Assembly: GCA_030704615.1 (NCBI GenBank)
Contig: CM060731.1
Span: forward strand, 89,322,756 to 89,386,755
Direction of reading: 5' to 3'
From: Takakia lepidozioides
Lineage: Eukaryota > Streptophyta > Takakiopsida > Takakiales > Takakiaceae
Length of the DNA: 64,000 nucleotides
Shown: positions 1 to 11,035 of the stretch, in pieces
Layout of the letters: each line of letters begins with the position of its first letter
Numbering within the stretch: the first letter of the stretch is position 1
Made by a program: the position numbers and the translations under genes
The notes under the pieces: generated by a model
Told to the model about the DNA's origin: nothing
Seen by the model: only the letters and a program-made list of their open reading frames with translations
The model's database searches: none

Positions 1-1
1 G

Positions 2-846
2 TCGCCTTCAACCGGGGATTTCGTGCGAGAAATTCCCACCGCTCCCTTGCCCCAGATTCCGCCCGCTGTTATGCAGTATGGCCAAGCCATTGTGGAGACG
101 ACTGTGTCTGCATCACAGTGGAGAATTGCTCGCACAAAGCCGTCGTTTCGAGGAAGGTGTTCCGCAATTCGTGTGGATACACGGCAACGTTGTTTAGAGA
201 TGATAAGGAGGAATCCAGATGGGGCTGTCCCTGCTCCTACTTTTACAGGAAGATTTGTCCATGCAAAGTTTGCGGAGGCGACAACCACCCAGTTCTGGTT
301 CTGCAGGCACGACATTATGACTTGCGTGTATGGAAAGCCCAAGTACGGCATACAAACAATGCCAGAGGCTCCCCCGGTGTGGCCGGTGGAACCAGGCTGC
401 GATCTGAGTCAGGTTGAGGCCGACGTCCTTACCGCCGCAGGATTTTGGATGGTGCAGCGCACTGACGTCCCCAGACAACCATTTCCGCTTCCACAGCCTC
501 CACCACCGACCCCTGTGAGAGCAAGAACAATGGGACACGACAGCTCTAAGCATCCTACACACCGTTGGGGGAAACCGAAGAGGCGGCGACCTCCCTCAAA
601 AGTGAACGAGACAAGGATGGGGAATGCACTTCGGATGAACTGTACAATCCAGAGCTCGACAGAAGTGCCCCCACCAGGATTCAGGCGTGTGTATCAGATG
701 GCCACGGCAGGCTCAGCTGTTCGCAATGAGGTGTACACCATCACCATTTCAGAATTACCCACCTGCAATTGCACCGACTTCCAGATCATGGCGAACAAGG
801 GGGCATCATACTGCCCTTGCAAGCATTTGTACTACGTGTACCTAAA
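2..846 (+). pseudogene. MULE (copy M1) transposase, C-terminal part with SWIM zinc finger
   Basis: The frame is open from the window edge and matches, residue by residue in long blocks, the C-terminal half of the transposase of the second MULE at 35806-37211. It has a Cys-rich block (FRGRCSAIRVDT, then FWFCRHDIMTC) followed by a SWIM-type finger, CNC then CPCKH, near positions 765-825. SWIM fingers are common at the C-terminus of Mutator-like transposases and probably bind DNA or protein. After the finger (LYYVYLKR) the similarity to the other copy stops at about 846 and the frame runs on into unrelated sequence. The catalytic part lies outside the window. Unlike the other copy, this one has no frameshift between the Cys-rich block and the SWIM finger. 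Certain as MULE-related; whether it is functional cannot be seen. Confidence 0.8.
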
Positions 847-1504
847 GAGACCAGTAACCTGTTTTGCTCGAACTAAGATATTACTATATCGTTCACTTGT
901 TTCCATGTGCATGTATTTTTGTATGTTGGAGGGTTCATGTTTTTCTGCTTTCCGAAAACTTGCTTTCCTCATTCGACCTCCGACAAGGAAATGCGGCGCC
1001 GCATTTCCAAGTATCGTCGTAGGTACTGGTAGAGGCGGCCTTCGCCAACACGAAACCGCTCCGAAATTTCGCACGTGCAAACCCTAATGCGGCACCTTAT
1101 TTCCCAGTTCAGTTGCAAACCTTTCCCGCCGAATACCCGAAGAAGACAGAATTGTGAAGTACTGCAGAATACTCTATACAGGCCAGTATGCGACGTCCTT
1201 TTGCAGTGGTATACTGGATTTCCCGTTGCACGGTCACTTATTTCCATGAGCGGATCTAAAAAACCATGAGCGGACTTGTTACTGACGACATATCTTCGCC
1301 GAATTACATGATCTGGAACGTCCAAAAACGGCAAGGTCAAATAAAAAACTATTATTTTAATACTTGTTTAATCTGCCGCATTTCCAAATTTGGAGGAGTC
1401 CGCTCATGAAATCCGCGTATCTTAGACTTCGGCTCACCGCTCATGCGGCTCATGCGGCTCATGGCTCATGGCTCATGGTTTCTGCTCATGAAATAGTAAA
1501 CCTC
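847..1504 (+). mobile_element. 3' terminal region and right terminal inverted repeat of MULE M1
   Basis: Noncoding sequence after the SWIM finger. It contains a GGCGCC palindrome (AAATGCGGCGCCGCATTT, about 989-1008) of the kind that fills the second MULE, and several CATGAGCGG words. From about 1405 it turns into CTCATG repeats and ends CATGAAATAGTAAACCTC at 1504, almost the same as the right end of M2 (CATGAAATAGCAAACCTC, ending 38042). From 1505 a gypsy polymerase frame begins cleanly, so 1504 is taken as the element border. The matching left end and target duplication are outside the window. Confidence 0.75.
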
Positions 1505-2306
1505 AGAAGGGACTGCTTGTGGATCCTAGAAAGACAAAGGCCATTAAAGCCTCACCACCACCAAATAACGTTAAGGGTCTAGGGAGATTTCTTGGACAAA
1601 CCAGCTACTACAGAAGGTTTGTCAGACGGTATGCACAGATGGCAGCACCATTGAGCAAGCTTTTGAAGAAGGATGAAGTGTTTGCATGGACAGCTGAATG
1701 TCAACAGGCTTTCGAGGAACTTACATTGTCAGTGATAACTACACTTGTACTGATTAACCCTCACTGGCATGTGGTATTTCATGTACACTGTGATACCTCA
1801 GGAGAAGCATTGGGGGCTGTGAATTAGCCCAAAACGTCACATGAAACATAGATTCACCTGTGTACTATGCTAGCAGATTATTGAACAGTGCTGAAAGGAA
1901 CTATAGCACTACTGAAAGAGAAGCTTTGGCAATGATTTATGTAGTTAAGAAGTTCAGGCATTACCTATTGGGAAGGAAGTTTATGTTTTATGTGGATCAT
2001 CAAGCTTTGATTTATTTGGTGAACAAGCCTTTGATAAGTGGCAGGATAGCAAGATGGTTGATAATCTTGCACGAGTTTGAATTCAAAGTTGTTTACAAGC
2101 CTGGCCGTTTGCATCTTGTGGCAAATCATTTGTCAAGGTTATCAACAGGAGAGCCCGCCACTGGAGTAGACGACCAACTCCCTGATGCGAGTTTATTTGC
2201 AGTGGAATCATGGTTGTGCTTCCTATTTGTATTCCTTCTTGCCTTTGTGTTATCAATTTACCTTACCGTGTATACTGAAGCATCAGATTGCTTCAGTATC
2301 TACTAA
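1505..2306 (+). pseudogene. Ty3/gypsy reverse transcriptase end and RNase H relic
   Basis: The first part reads GLLVDPRKTKAI and then FLGQTSYYRRFV, the thumb and connection region that follows gypsy reverse transcriptase. The second part (1857-2200) has YYASRLLNSAERNYSTTE, FYVDHQALIYL and a closing VANHLSRL, which is RNase H. The two parts are joined by a TAG stop near 1825 and a frame change before 1857. The sequence differs from the E and G families in this window, so this is a third gypsy lineage. MULE M1 inserted at its left edge, at 1504/1505, within the conserved GLLVDP stretch. The tail after about 2200 is unrelated hydrophobic sequence. The element is dead here. Confidence 0.85.
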
Positions 2307-3012
2307 GTTCCAATTAATCATGCATTCATTCCACAGCTTCTCTCGTGTCTCTCTACACAGTATGTTTGTATCGATCCAGTATCGGATTAAGATTAATCAT
2401 GTATCATGCCTATGCCATGGTGTCTCTATTCTACCCTACTGTATAATTTTACAGCTTGCATGAATTAAGCCTCAATCAAGTCATCATCTCCTCTTCACTG
2501 TTTCCGCTCTCCGTTACGTCTCCTCCTCTCATGAACTAGTTGCCCTCCTCAAGAAGTGATCTCCTTCCTGTTGCCGCTCTGCCTAATCTACTCACAAGTT
2601 GTTCTAACCACCTAACTAACTAACCGTCACCCCTGAAGTAACACGTACCCTCTGCAGATGTCGTTCCCACACAGTCGTTCCCTGTCAATGATAACTGTTC
2701 CCCATGTACTGTGACAGGCTGTGTCAAGCTGTGCCGAGCTGTGACTGGCTGTGTAAAGCTATGTCGGGCTGTGACTGGCTGTACGAAGCTGTGTCGGGCT
2801 GTGACTAGCTGTGCGAAGCTGTGTCAGGCTGTGATAGACTGTGACGAGCTGTCTAACCCTCCTTAAGCCTGCTTCAGCCACCCCTAAGGCTCCTGTTGGT
2901 CTCAGTCTGCGCAAAAATTAAGGGTACCCCACAGAACCCGTAAAAGCGTCTAAGTCCCAAGCAACCCTCTAACATTACCCCTCCCCCTATCAAAAAACCG
3001 TGTCCTCACGGT
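2307..3012. other. Noncoding stretch, possible LTR and polypurine tract on the minus strand
   Basis: No gene seen. At about 2980-2992 the minus strand reads GATAGGGGGAGGGG followed by TAATGTTAGAGGG, which resembles a polypurine tract and the start of an LTR belonging to the antisense reading frame at 3013-4085. The far border of such an LTR could not be placed. Confidence 0.3.
2690..2860. repeat. CTGTG minisatellite
   Basis: Imperfect tandem copies of a 12-35 bp unit built on GCTGTGACTG and GCTGTGTCA. The same motif, in the same orientation, makes up the much longer minisatellite at 46660-47470 in the leader of element E2. Confidence 0.8.
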
Positions 3013-4085
3013 TTACTGTTTGGGATCAGTAAACCTTTGTGAGCGAGCACCCTTCTGTCGGTGAGAATCTCGTGAAGGACTCCGTGTGCGAGCCCGAGTC
3101 TTGTCAGCGGCTGATGGAGATGATTGAGCACTACCTGGAAATGTCTGACCCTCCTTTGGCTGATAACGAGGTAACCTCTTAGGCATAGGAGATCCCCGTC
3201 GTTTCTTCTCTGCCATCTGAAGTGCATAGTCCTATGCCATGTCAAAAGAGTCATATGAAGAAACAATAGTATCAGAATCCTCGTCCCCCCTTAGGTGTGT
3301 TAACGGCCAAACTTTAAGTGGCTTCTCGGGAATCTTGCGTGGCATACAATGTAGGCCCACCATGTCTGGAAGTTTAAACTGTACGACTTGTTGTAAGCGC
3401 TTGCAAGCAAAATTAGTGAACGCCCTGAACTCCTTAGCCGTCTAAGTGAGAGGTGTGCCAATGACTTTGGAACAGTGTAAGTATTTCCAGGCTTCATGTC
3501 CCTTAAAGAAAATATCCTCAGGGCCAAATTTCTGTGTTGCCAAATTGTTCCAAGCCGAATTAAACCATGAACGAAGTTGGGAATCCTTCTGCATCATAAC
3601 TTTCGCATCATATAGGTACATATGAGGTGGCACTGAAGGTAAAACCCAATGATCCCCACTGGAATAACTCAGAAATCGTGATTGCATCTTCTGCTGCTCA
3701 ATGTGATAACGTGCCATAAAACAAGCAACATAGTATAATCCACAGCCCATGACAATACTAGATACCTCCTTGGTCTTGGTATAGATGTACCCATGTACAA
3801 CCTGGAAGGCAATTAATTCCTTCAGCATGGTACCTGCCTCAGACCAGTACCTGACAAAGTGATGATCCTCAATGGGACAATTGTTCGGAAGAACCTTAGT
3901 CCGAGTTGCCACTGGCAACCAAATGCGCATGATCTGGTAGTAATGTGCCAACGACTGCGGAAGACTAAATTCCTTCCAAGCCAAATCCAGCACAATGGGA
4001 ATTTGGTTGAAGGGCATAATCATAGCCCGACTGTACTCCCGTGCAGCAGGAGTCCTAGGTGGGTTAAAAGCAGCAACCCCCCACT
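3013..4085 (-). pseudogene. Unrecognised antisense reading frame (X2)
   Basis: On the minus strand one frame runs from the integrase fragment at 4085 down to about 3013 and is broken only by TAG codons near 3443 and 3231. The protein is rich in aromatic residues in its first 230 codons (for example HYYQIMRIWLPV and SGDHWVLPS). It ends in a basic, Ser/Pro-rich tail (AEKKRRGSPMPKRLPRYQP) that could act in nuclear entry or nucleic-acid binding. I do not recognise the family. It is fused in frame to the zinc-binding part of an E-type integrase, which is probably an accident of insertion or recombination. A polypurine-like tract just beyond its end suggests it belonged to an LTR element. Confidence 0.45.
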
Positions 4086-4412
4086 CTGTGTGCATACCAC
4101 GCCACCAATACTGCCCCTGCAGTAAACTATGAGTGCGTCGCACTCCAAAATGCCCCCAACTCCTCATGGGCATGCCACACTAACCGTGCACGCTGTGTTG
4201 GGTGAGGCACGATCCTCACCTGACCATCCTCCCACACTCGAAGCAGGTGTATCCCCTCCCACTTGAACCTCTTGGCTCGTTGTAGGATCCGATCCCTCTC
4301 CTTGGCAGTCACACTAGCTGACGTGTCTCCAGTGCGGAGGTAGTCCAACACAACCGAATCCTCATGTATATCTCTGGCACCACCTAGCTCATCACTAGCC
4401 TCAGGGTCCTCA
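4085..4412 (-). pseudogene. E1 integrase zinc-binding region, inverted fragment
   Basis: The minus strand encodes LDYLRTGDTSASVTAKERD and then GHFGVRRTHSLLQGQYWW (with a frame change), nearly identical to the region at 60945-61205 in element E2. It is the His/Cys zinc-binding part of a Ty3/gypsy integrase. The catalytic core of the same copy follows at 4426 on the opposite strand, so this piece has been inverted, and the 80 bp that join the two in E2 are missing. Confidence 0.85.
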
Positions 4413-4425
4413 ATTGTATCCTTTA

Positions 4426-5213
4426 CCCATCATGGGATTGGGCTACAGGTGGAGTCTTGACTTCGCAGGGCCTTTGCCACTGACGATGCGTCACCACAGA
4501 TATGTATTGGTGATGGTGGAGCACTTTTCCAAGTGGATTGAGTTGGTTCCATTGCCTGACAAGGCTAGTGAGGGGGCTGCGTATGCATTCCTGGATCGTG
4601 TGCTTAGCCGATTCGGTGCTCCAGCTGAGGTACTCACGGACCAAGGGAGAGAGTTCTTGGGGGAGTTTCAAGCTTTGTATGATAAAGCCTTGATAGACCA
4701 CCGTACCACTTCTCGGGATCATCATGAGGCTGATGGCTTGGCAGAGAGAGTGGTGCAGACGGTGAAGAGGGGTTTGCGCAAGTATGGCTTGCAAAAAGGA
4801 CACCTAGGAGATTGGGATCTTCAGGTACCTTGGCTAGCCATGGGCTACAGGTTTAGCAAGCAAGCATCACTTGCCTCCTTCTCACAATATTTCCTTCTCT
4901 TTGGCCGAGAGCCAGATTTGCCTGCGTCTATTCGCAGGGAGGCTGCAGTAGTCCTCAACCTTGATGATCCGGATGTGTGGACATAAGCATATGCCCAGCG
5001 GGCAGAGTTGTTCAAGAGAGTCATGCCTATGGCTTTTGAGAATCTTGCTATTGCCCAACACCGAGACACATTGAGGTATGTCACTATACGTGGAGGAGGA
5101 TATCGGCCAGGTGTTCGGCGTTTCCACCCTGGGGACTATGTGTATCTGCAGCAGACAACGCCTATAACCTTGGATGTCATAGCAGGATGTGTGATTCTAA
5201 GGGTCAGGGAGGT
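4426..5213 (+). pseudogene. E1 integrase catalytic core
   Basis: Matches 61288-62056 of E2 almost base for base. DDE motifs are visible: WSLDFAGPLP, VLTDQGREFLGEF and ADGLAERVVQTVK. One TAA stop lies at 4984, after LDDPDVWT, and the frame continues beyond it to GGGYRPGVRR and GDYVYLQQ, the C-terminal end of the integrase. At about 5213 the match is cut by 1.6 kb of unrelated antisense sequence and resumes at about 6847. In this copy the integrase end reads in frame toward the PHD finger (VILRVREVL), which shows that the two were one polypeptide. Confidence 0.88.
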
Positions 5214-5323
5214 GCTTGCTGTGGTATTGGTACCACTGGCCCTTCTACCACTGGCATCTCCTGCACTCCCTGCAAAGAAGACTGAAAAATTAGAGTCCTG
5301 GCAAATAAATAAGTAGCCATCAG

Positions 5324-6845
5324 CTACTCCTCAGGAACAAAGACTCTCTTGTCAATATTTGAACTCAGGTCATCCACTTGAGTTTGCAGGCCTTCCACAT
5401 CCTCCTGTAGCTCCGCTATCCTACTATAGACATTGTCTATAGTAATTGTGGCAATGTTCTGCACCTGCAATCTGAGCTCATTCATCTCGCCCTGGGTGAG
5501 CTTCCTTGGTGCTTTGCCTTCTACCGGCCCTTGTGCTAACCAGACCTGCATAAGGTGGTTATCCACCAAGTCCTGTGTGACACCCCTGAGAGTCTACTCT
5601 TCCGTGAGTCTGTACACATCTAACTGCTGCTGTAAAGCCTCCATGCGCTTCGCATGAGGTTCAATCAGGCCCGCATAGGCAGCAGCCAGATTATTGGCTT
5701 CCTTCCAAGTTTTGTTAGCCACAGAGAGTTCATTTATATTGACCATGACTGTTTGTTGCAACTCCAGGATGTACCTCTCTTGGTCAGCCTCAACCTGTCT
5801 GTACTGTTGGAAAGTATTCTCATTGCGACAGATTGTAGCCTGCAAATCAACAATGAGTTTCCCTTGCTTTATTATCTCAGCTTCTGCCATCATACATCTC
5901 TCCCCTTGTATGTTAACTTCTAATGCAGTTTGCTCTAGAGCAGTTGTGAGTGTAGCACATTGTATGGTCATCCTCTGATGTACTGCCTCCAACTCTGTAT
6001 GTAGTACGTTCACTTCTTGCAACTTGCCCTCATGCTTCACCTGCAATTGGTATAACTGTTGCTTATGTGCTTCATGCAACTGGTCCTACTCGAGACCTGT
6101 TTCAATCAAATGTCCCTTAGCCAACTGCAATGCAGCCTTTGTGTCCTCCAACTCTTGCTGTAACTTGAGATTGATCTCCGCATCTACCTTGTTAGCACAC
6201 TCAGTGGCAATTCGAGTCTCAAACTCCTTCCTGAGTTCCTCCCTCAAAGCTGCCAATTGGGTAGATGGAACATGGGATTTCACATAAGTGCCCAACAAAT
6301 TGAGTGTCCTGCTTATGGAACTCATAAGCATGGCCTGCTGGGGGTCATCATGGGGAACTTGCTGCTGTTCTCCCTGATCCTCTACAGTGTGATGCTTCAC
6401 CAACCATTCAGGCCATTGCCCCACCAGATCCTCTTCCTGAACCACCTCATCCTCCACAGGTGCTGCAGTGTCCTTATATTCTACCCCTGGTACCTCCGTC
6501 ACAGGTATGGGTATTATATGCACAGCAGGGAGATCCCTGGACAAACTCTGCACCTCTGGAACCACTGATTCCCTTACCAAGCCAGAGTTTTCATAGAGAA
6601 GGTCACCCTTCTCAATTTCTGCCACGGCCTGCTCTGTAGTGGGAATGTCCAACATTTCTCCGTCCAAAACAATTGGGGGTGGTGTCACAACATATTCTAA
6701 CTGTGGAACCTCTGAGACAACTGAGTCAACTGGCTGTGATGGCTGTGGTACCGAAGTGACTTCTTCTTCCCTCTCCAAAGGCCGTGCTTCCAATAATAAC
6801 AGCCCTCTGTGCTGCTGTGCCCCATCCTGCACACACCATGCACCT
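5324..6845 (-). pseudogene. Unrecognised coiled-coil reading frame (X1)
   Basis: A single minus-strand frame of roughly 500 codons, interrupted by two TAG codons (near 6084 and 5594). The N-terminal half is acidic and Pro/Val-rich (for example VVTPPPIVLDGEMLD). The C-terminal half is strongly heptad-like and rich in Gln, Glu and Leu (QLQVKHEGKLQEV, RIAELQEDVEGLQTQVDDL), so a long coiled coil is expected. No catalytic motif is seen. It lies inside a 1.6-kb insertion that splits the E1 integrase from its PHD finger. A gag-like or structural protein of another retroelement would fit, and a captured host gene fragment is possible. I do not assign a function. Confidence 0.5.
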
Positions 6846-6846
6846 A

Positions 6847-7131
6847 GATTCTGGAGGGTCGAGATGGCATGGTATAGAAGGACCATGTGTGTAATTGTGC
6901 GCCATGTCACCTTCCACATGTGGATGGGAGGATAGATCCCAACCTTGCAGTGGCACCTACAGGATTGCGTTGCATGCTATGTGGGCATGCTCGTGGTGCC
7001 GCCACTATGCTGGTGTGTGATCGATGCTCAAGAGGTTGGCACATGGGATGCTTGACATCACCTCTTGAGAGGGTTCCTGATGGAGATTGGTTATGTCCAC
7101 ACTGCTTGGGATATTGGCAGTGGATATGACT
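6847..7131 (+). pseudogene. E1 PHD finger
   Basis: Encodes a complete C4HC3 PHD pattern: CMLCG, then VCDRCSRGWHMGC, then DGDWLCPHC. It matches the finger at the end of element E2 (62215-62365). PHD fingers usually bind the histone H3 tail, so in a retroelement a role in choosing chromatin for integration is the natural reading, by analogy with the chromodomain of chromoviruses; this is inference. The finger itself has no stop, but it is separated from its integrase by the 1.6-kb insertion. Confidence 0.85.
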
Positions 7132-7360
7132 TGTGGCAGCTCACAAGACATGGGAGGCCAAGCTCATATGAGTCAATACCCAAGATCTCAGGCTCAAGTT
7201 CACAAGTTGCAAGACGGCGACTAACGATGGGGCAACTCTTGTACTCGGCCTCTTGATCTATTGAGTTTGAGTGTAGTAGGGACAATGGTGGAGGACCTAG
7301 TGAGGCTATGGCCACTATCACATCTTGTGGCTACCTGGACTTAGAGGGACCTAAGCGCCA

Positions 7361-7374
7361 GCTAGGGGGGCGAT
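7361..7374 (+). other. Polypurine tract of E1
   Basis: GCTAGGGGGGCGAT immediately before the LTR start TGTGATGG. The same tract precedes the LTR of E2 at 62593-62606. It should prime plus-strand DNA synthesis. Confidence 0.7.
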
Positions 7375-7632
7375 TGTGATGGACTAGTGGCAGCCTAGTG
7401 ATGGACTAGTGGCTGCACTAGTGGTGGCTAGTGGCAACCTAGTGGTTGGACTAGTGGCTGCACTAGTGTTGGCTAGTGGCAGCCTAGTGGTGGACTAGTG
7501 GTTGCCTAGTTGCAGCCTAGTGGTGCACTAGAGTGGTGGACTAGTGATAGACTAGTGTTTGGTGTACACATGTATGTGTTGTGTGGTTTTGGACAGCGAT
7601 GTAGTTGTGTAGCGATATGTATGCGCACGACA
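7375..7632 (+). mobile_element. 3' LTR of E1 (type A, 258 bp)
   Basis: Starts TGTGATGGACTAGTGG right after the polypurine tract and ends TATGCGCACGACA. The end sequence is shared with 63114-63289, and the LTR follows the TG...CA rule. The middle is a minisatellite of CTAGTGG words, which explains why it is longer than the 176-bp copies at 62607 and 63114. Confidence 0.7.
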
Positions 7633-8831
7633 CATCGTACATTAAGAAAAAGCCACACCTTGCGATTGCGGTTGTCGCACCATCGTGAAGGATCTTTAAA
7701 AAACTCATGTCAGCTCTGCTCCGTGCTGCAAATTCAGGGCTGAGTCTGATGAGAGGGCAAAATAGGCTGAAATAGGTCGAAGAAGAAGGTGCCCTCACCA
7801 CATTGTCCTCGACCTTGTGTCATGACCCATCGAGGATTTGACTGACCACCTCTTGTGTGTGCTGCTTGTGTCAGTAGTCAGGTAATGTCGGATTGGTCGC
7901 GAGAACCACCATGGTGCAGCTGAGCGGGCGGAGATTGAAACATGGCCTGCAAAACGATCAAGTCCCATAACTTACTCATCGCTGAACGTAATCCCGCAAC
8001 CCTAAATCCATTTTGAATTATTTGGATGAATGTATCGTACATGGATGGATTTTAGGTTTTCCATCCATCCATCCATTTGAGTTTACTAGTTCATCCATCC
8101 ATTCTAATTTCATCCATTCATGTTTAAGTGAGTTTCAGTGTCAGTTGACTACAACTAACTACTGTCGATAATGTAGTTATTTTATTTGACTATCCCTAAC
8201 CAACAAACGTCAGGTCAGTGAAATTCTAGTGAAAGTATAGTCAAACTTTTTACTACTTATTTATCCATATTAATATATAAATAATAAATATGCTGCAGAT
8301 ACACGTGTCATGGTTTAAATGGTTATGTCAGTCAGTTGATTTAGGGCATCCAGTGCACAAAATAAATAAATAAAATCATACGTTCGTCCAATAGCTGCCA
8401 ACAAGGCGTTTGTTTATCATTCGTTCAGATAATTCAGTTGTTTTGTTTCACTAACCTTGACCAACACATGATAATTAGTTTACTATTAATGTATTGGGTC
8501 AGTGAAAAAATAGTTAAATGTTTTTACTTCTTATTATCCACATATATATTGCTATATAATTTATATATTGTGATTACACGTGCCATTGCTTCACTGGTTG
8601 TCTCAATCAGCTCATTTTAGGTAGTCAAAGTCTCTCACTACAGTCCAAATTTTCGCGGTTGTCTAGCATCTCGAATATTTTAATATAAATTTTGATTGCA
8701 AAATGGTTGGAACAGTCGAAAGTGACAACAGTCAAAGCCAGCGTCAAATTAAATCATCGAAATTACATAGGGTGCGTTGTAGTGGTACCTACATGTAATA
8801 AGATGTTGACGGCCAGGCGAGTATCATTCAA
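7633..8831. other. Noncoding, AT-rich stretch
   Basis: No gene recognised. A short ATCC/TCCA-rich patch occurs at about 8040-8110, and 8200-8700 is AT-rich with many stops in all frames. Confidence 0.6.
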
Positions 8832-8834
8832 TAA

Positions 8835-9588
8835 GGGCCCTGCCCCACCTGCAGTTAGACACCCAATAGTTAGTGTCATTTAAGGTTTAGGTGCCCCACT
8901 TACAGTTATACTAACTAGCACTCCTAATAGTTAGTGCACCTCACTAACTGAGATAGAGTAGTTTGTTGTAAAAATTAACGGGTCTGAAATAGGTTCTTTA
9001 TAAAGCTAACAGGTGCACATGTCCTAGCCACGGTGGCTTGCCGTCTCCTTGACCATGAGAGAGAGTGTTTCAAGGATTGTGGAGTATCGCGAGAGTGTAC
9101 TGTCGCGGAGGAGCGTGGAGTAGAGAGACTGGCTGGATTGAGCTTCATCTACATGCAAGAAGGAGCAGAATGCGCAGTGAAGAGAGTGCGCCCTAATCAA
9201 AGACCGTACAGATTTCTCCTCAAATCTGCGTGTGAACCAGTGAATGCTCAAGGCGATACAGACAAGGCGGAGGTAGAAAGCTGCAACATAACATAGGGTT
9301 CAAGGGCCCTGCTGGTTGTTTCGCTGTATTGCAGGAAGTCTGCCTCTGTACCATTTTGCGCAGCACAAGGCTTGCATGGAAATATCGCTCTACGTGGCTG
9401 AGAATCGCCATACAAATAGGGCACTAACTGAAATCCTAGTGGGGCACCAGCACACTTAAGTTATTCAGTTAGTGATTCTCTTATTAGTATTAACTGTGAG
9501 TGGGGCACCAAATTCAGTTAAGACTAACTGGGCACCTAATAGTGAGACACTAACTATTGGGTGCCTAACTGCAGGTGGGGCAGGGCCC
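8835..9588. mobile_element. PIF/Harbinger-like (Tourist-type) MITE with 3-bp TSD
   Basis: Left end GGGCCCTGCCCCACCTGCAG (8835) is repeated inverted at the right end (down from 9588). The first 44 bp of the two ends differ at only one position, and similarity continues with gaps for about 100 bp. The element is flanked by TAA on both sides (8832-8834 and 9589-9591). A 3-bp TAA duplication and G-rich termini fit the PIF/Harbinger superfamily. At 754 bp with no transposase it must be non-autonomous. A frame of 87 codons inside (9033-9296) resembles nothing known. Confidence 0.85.
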
Positions 9589-9591
9589 TAA

Positions 9592-10003
9592 GCGTCGATA
9601 TATTAGATGTACCGGCTGCTTACTTTTGCGAGGTACATTCCAATGTTGGGTGGGTATGCCACTGATAACATGAGGTTGGGTAGCACATGAGCAGGCGCAC
9701 GCAAGTTCACGCCTCTGTGCGCCTGCTCACGTGAGCAGAAGAGGATATACCGGAAATTCCTAGAATATTCTTAAAAAGATGCGATATCGAAATTAAAATG
9801 TGCAATTTGTGCTAACGTGAGCGCAAGCCACACGAAGCTGGGTTAGTCACCCTATTTCTGTGGATTAGTCACCATATCACCCTAATTTGTTAGCGAAATA
9901 AAACAATCTAACGTCGTCTCTTATATGCAAAACCAAACACAATACATTTTGTTTCGCCCACGAAACCATAGGATAATGACCTACACAGCGACACCTAGAA
10001 ATT
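9592..10003. other. Noncoding stretch
   Basis: Nothing recognised. A short imperfect inverted repeat around CGCCTGCTCACGTGAGCAG (9719-9738) is present. Confidence 0.5.
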
Positions 10004-10110
10004 TTGCTGGCAAAATCCATTATTTCGTTGGCGAAATCCGCTATTTCGTTGGCAAAACCCATTATTTCGTTGGGAAAATCCATTACCTTGATTTATTTCG
10101 TTAACGAAAC
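10004..10110. repeat. 21-bp tandem repeat
   Basis: About five imperfect copies of ATTTCGTTGGCAAAATCCATT in a row. Open frames through it give short periodic peptides on both strands and are not genes. Confidence 0.85.
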
Positions 10111-10678
10111 CTGTTGTTTGCCTCATTATATTAAATTGTTCAACTATTATTTGGTATTTTGTGTGTTTTGGATGGTGTTGGTTGGTTATTGTGACTTTGT
10201 TTTTCCCTAATGTGTTATTCTTTTGTAGGATACCAAAGCTGTAGATATGTAGAACTTGGAGCTTGTAGATATACATTATGGGTGCATATTTCGCATAAGG
10301 GTTTTGGGATTTTATTCCGTTTTGAAAACATATAACTCCTATGGCCGCGGTTTAAAACCATAAAACCCCCATTACCGTGAGTTTGTGCTTACGTGACAGA
10401 TGTGTTCACGTTCTACCAACCCCCTGAGAACATGACCTACCGGCCGGACTTGTCAATATGAAAACCCATTAAAAGCCCCCCAAGCTTGGGCTTATGAGGA
10501 TATTAAGATTTTTGTTGTCCGAAGGATATGCATAATCCATGCTCATTTTTGGTTGCCGGACATGGATATAAAGGGTTTGTTGTTATAGAAGCCCGCCGGT
10601 CATGTGTAAGGGAAAATCATGAATTTTATTTAAAATATATATTTTAAAAAATGAGTCCAACTTCTCTTTGAAAACATT
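10111..10678. other. Noncoding stretch
   Basis: No gene, RNA or repeat recognised. Confidence 0.5.
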
Positions 10679-10690
10679 TTGGGCCACCCT

Positions 10691-10862
10691 AAAAGTATGA
10701 CGCCTCCCGAAGGGACCGTAACTTATGGTGTCACTTCACTACAAGGGCTACTGCCTTCCAGCTAAAAGGTGGACACCTTCATGACACACCATACCGTGGT
10801 TTGAACCCACAACCACATCCAACGTGATGTGCCCATTACCACTCGGCTACATGCTGGTTGTC
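10691..10862 (-). mobile_element. tRNA-derived SINE, 172 bp, with perfect 12-bp TSD
   Basis: On the minus strand the element starts GACAACCAGCATG and has an RNA polymerase III A box (TAGCCGAGTGG, 10849-10839) and B box (GGTTCAAACC, 10807-10798). It ends in ACTTTT. TTGGGCCACCCT flanks it exactly on both sides (10679-10690 and 10863-10874). The boxes sit as in a tRNA, but the acceptor stem pairs poorly and a 3' body of about 100 bp follows. It is therefore a SINE with a tRNA head and not a tRNA gene. Confidence 0.85.
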
Positions 10863-11035
10863 TTGGGCCACCCTCATCAATATATGACTTTTGTTTTATT
10901 TTGTTTGTCACGTTGAGATGTCCCAAACCGCGGCCCAGCCCTGGTGCTTGGTACCGTTGGAAAGCCCTCGACGAGGAGATGAGGAGGGGTGCACGGGCTT
11001 GGTCTCATGATTTTTGGACCCGCATGTGGGAGATG

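Noticed and set aside
10790-10862. tRNA gene on the minus strand
   Set aside because: A and B boxes are good, but the acceptor stem does not pair, a body follows, and exact target duplications flank it; it is a SINE.
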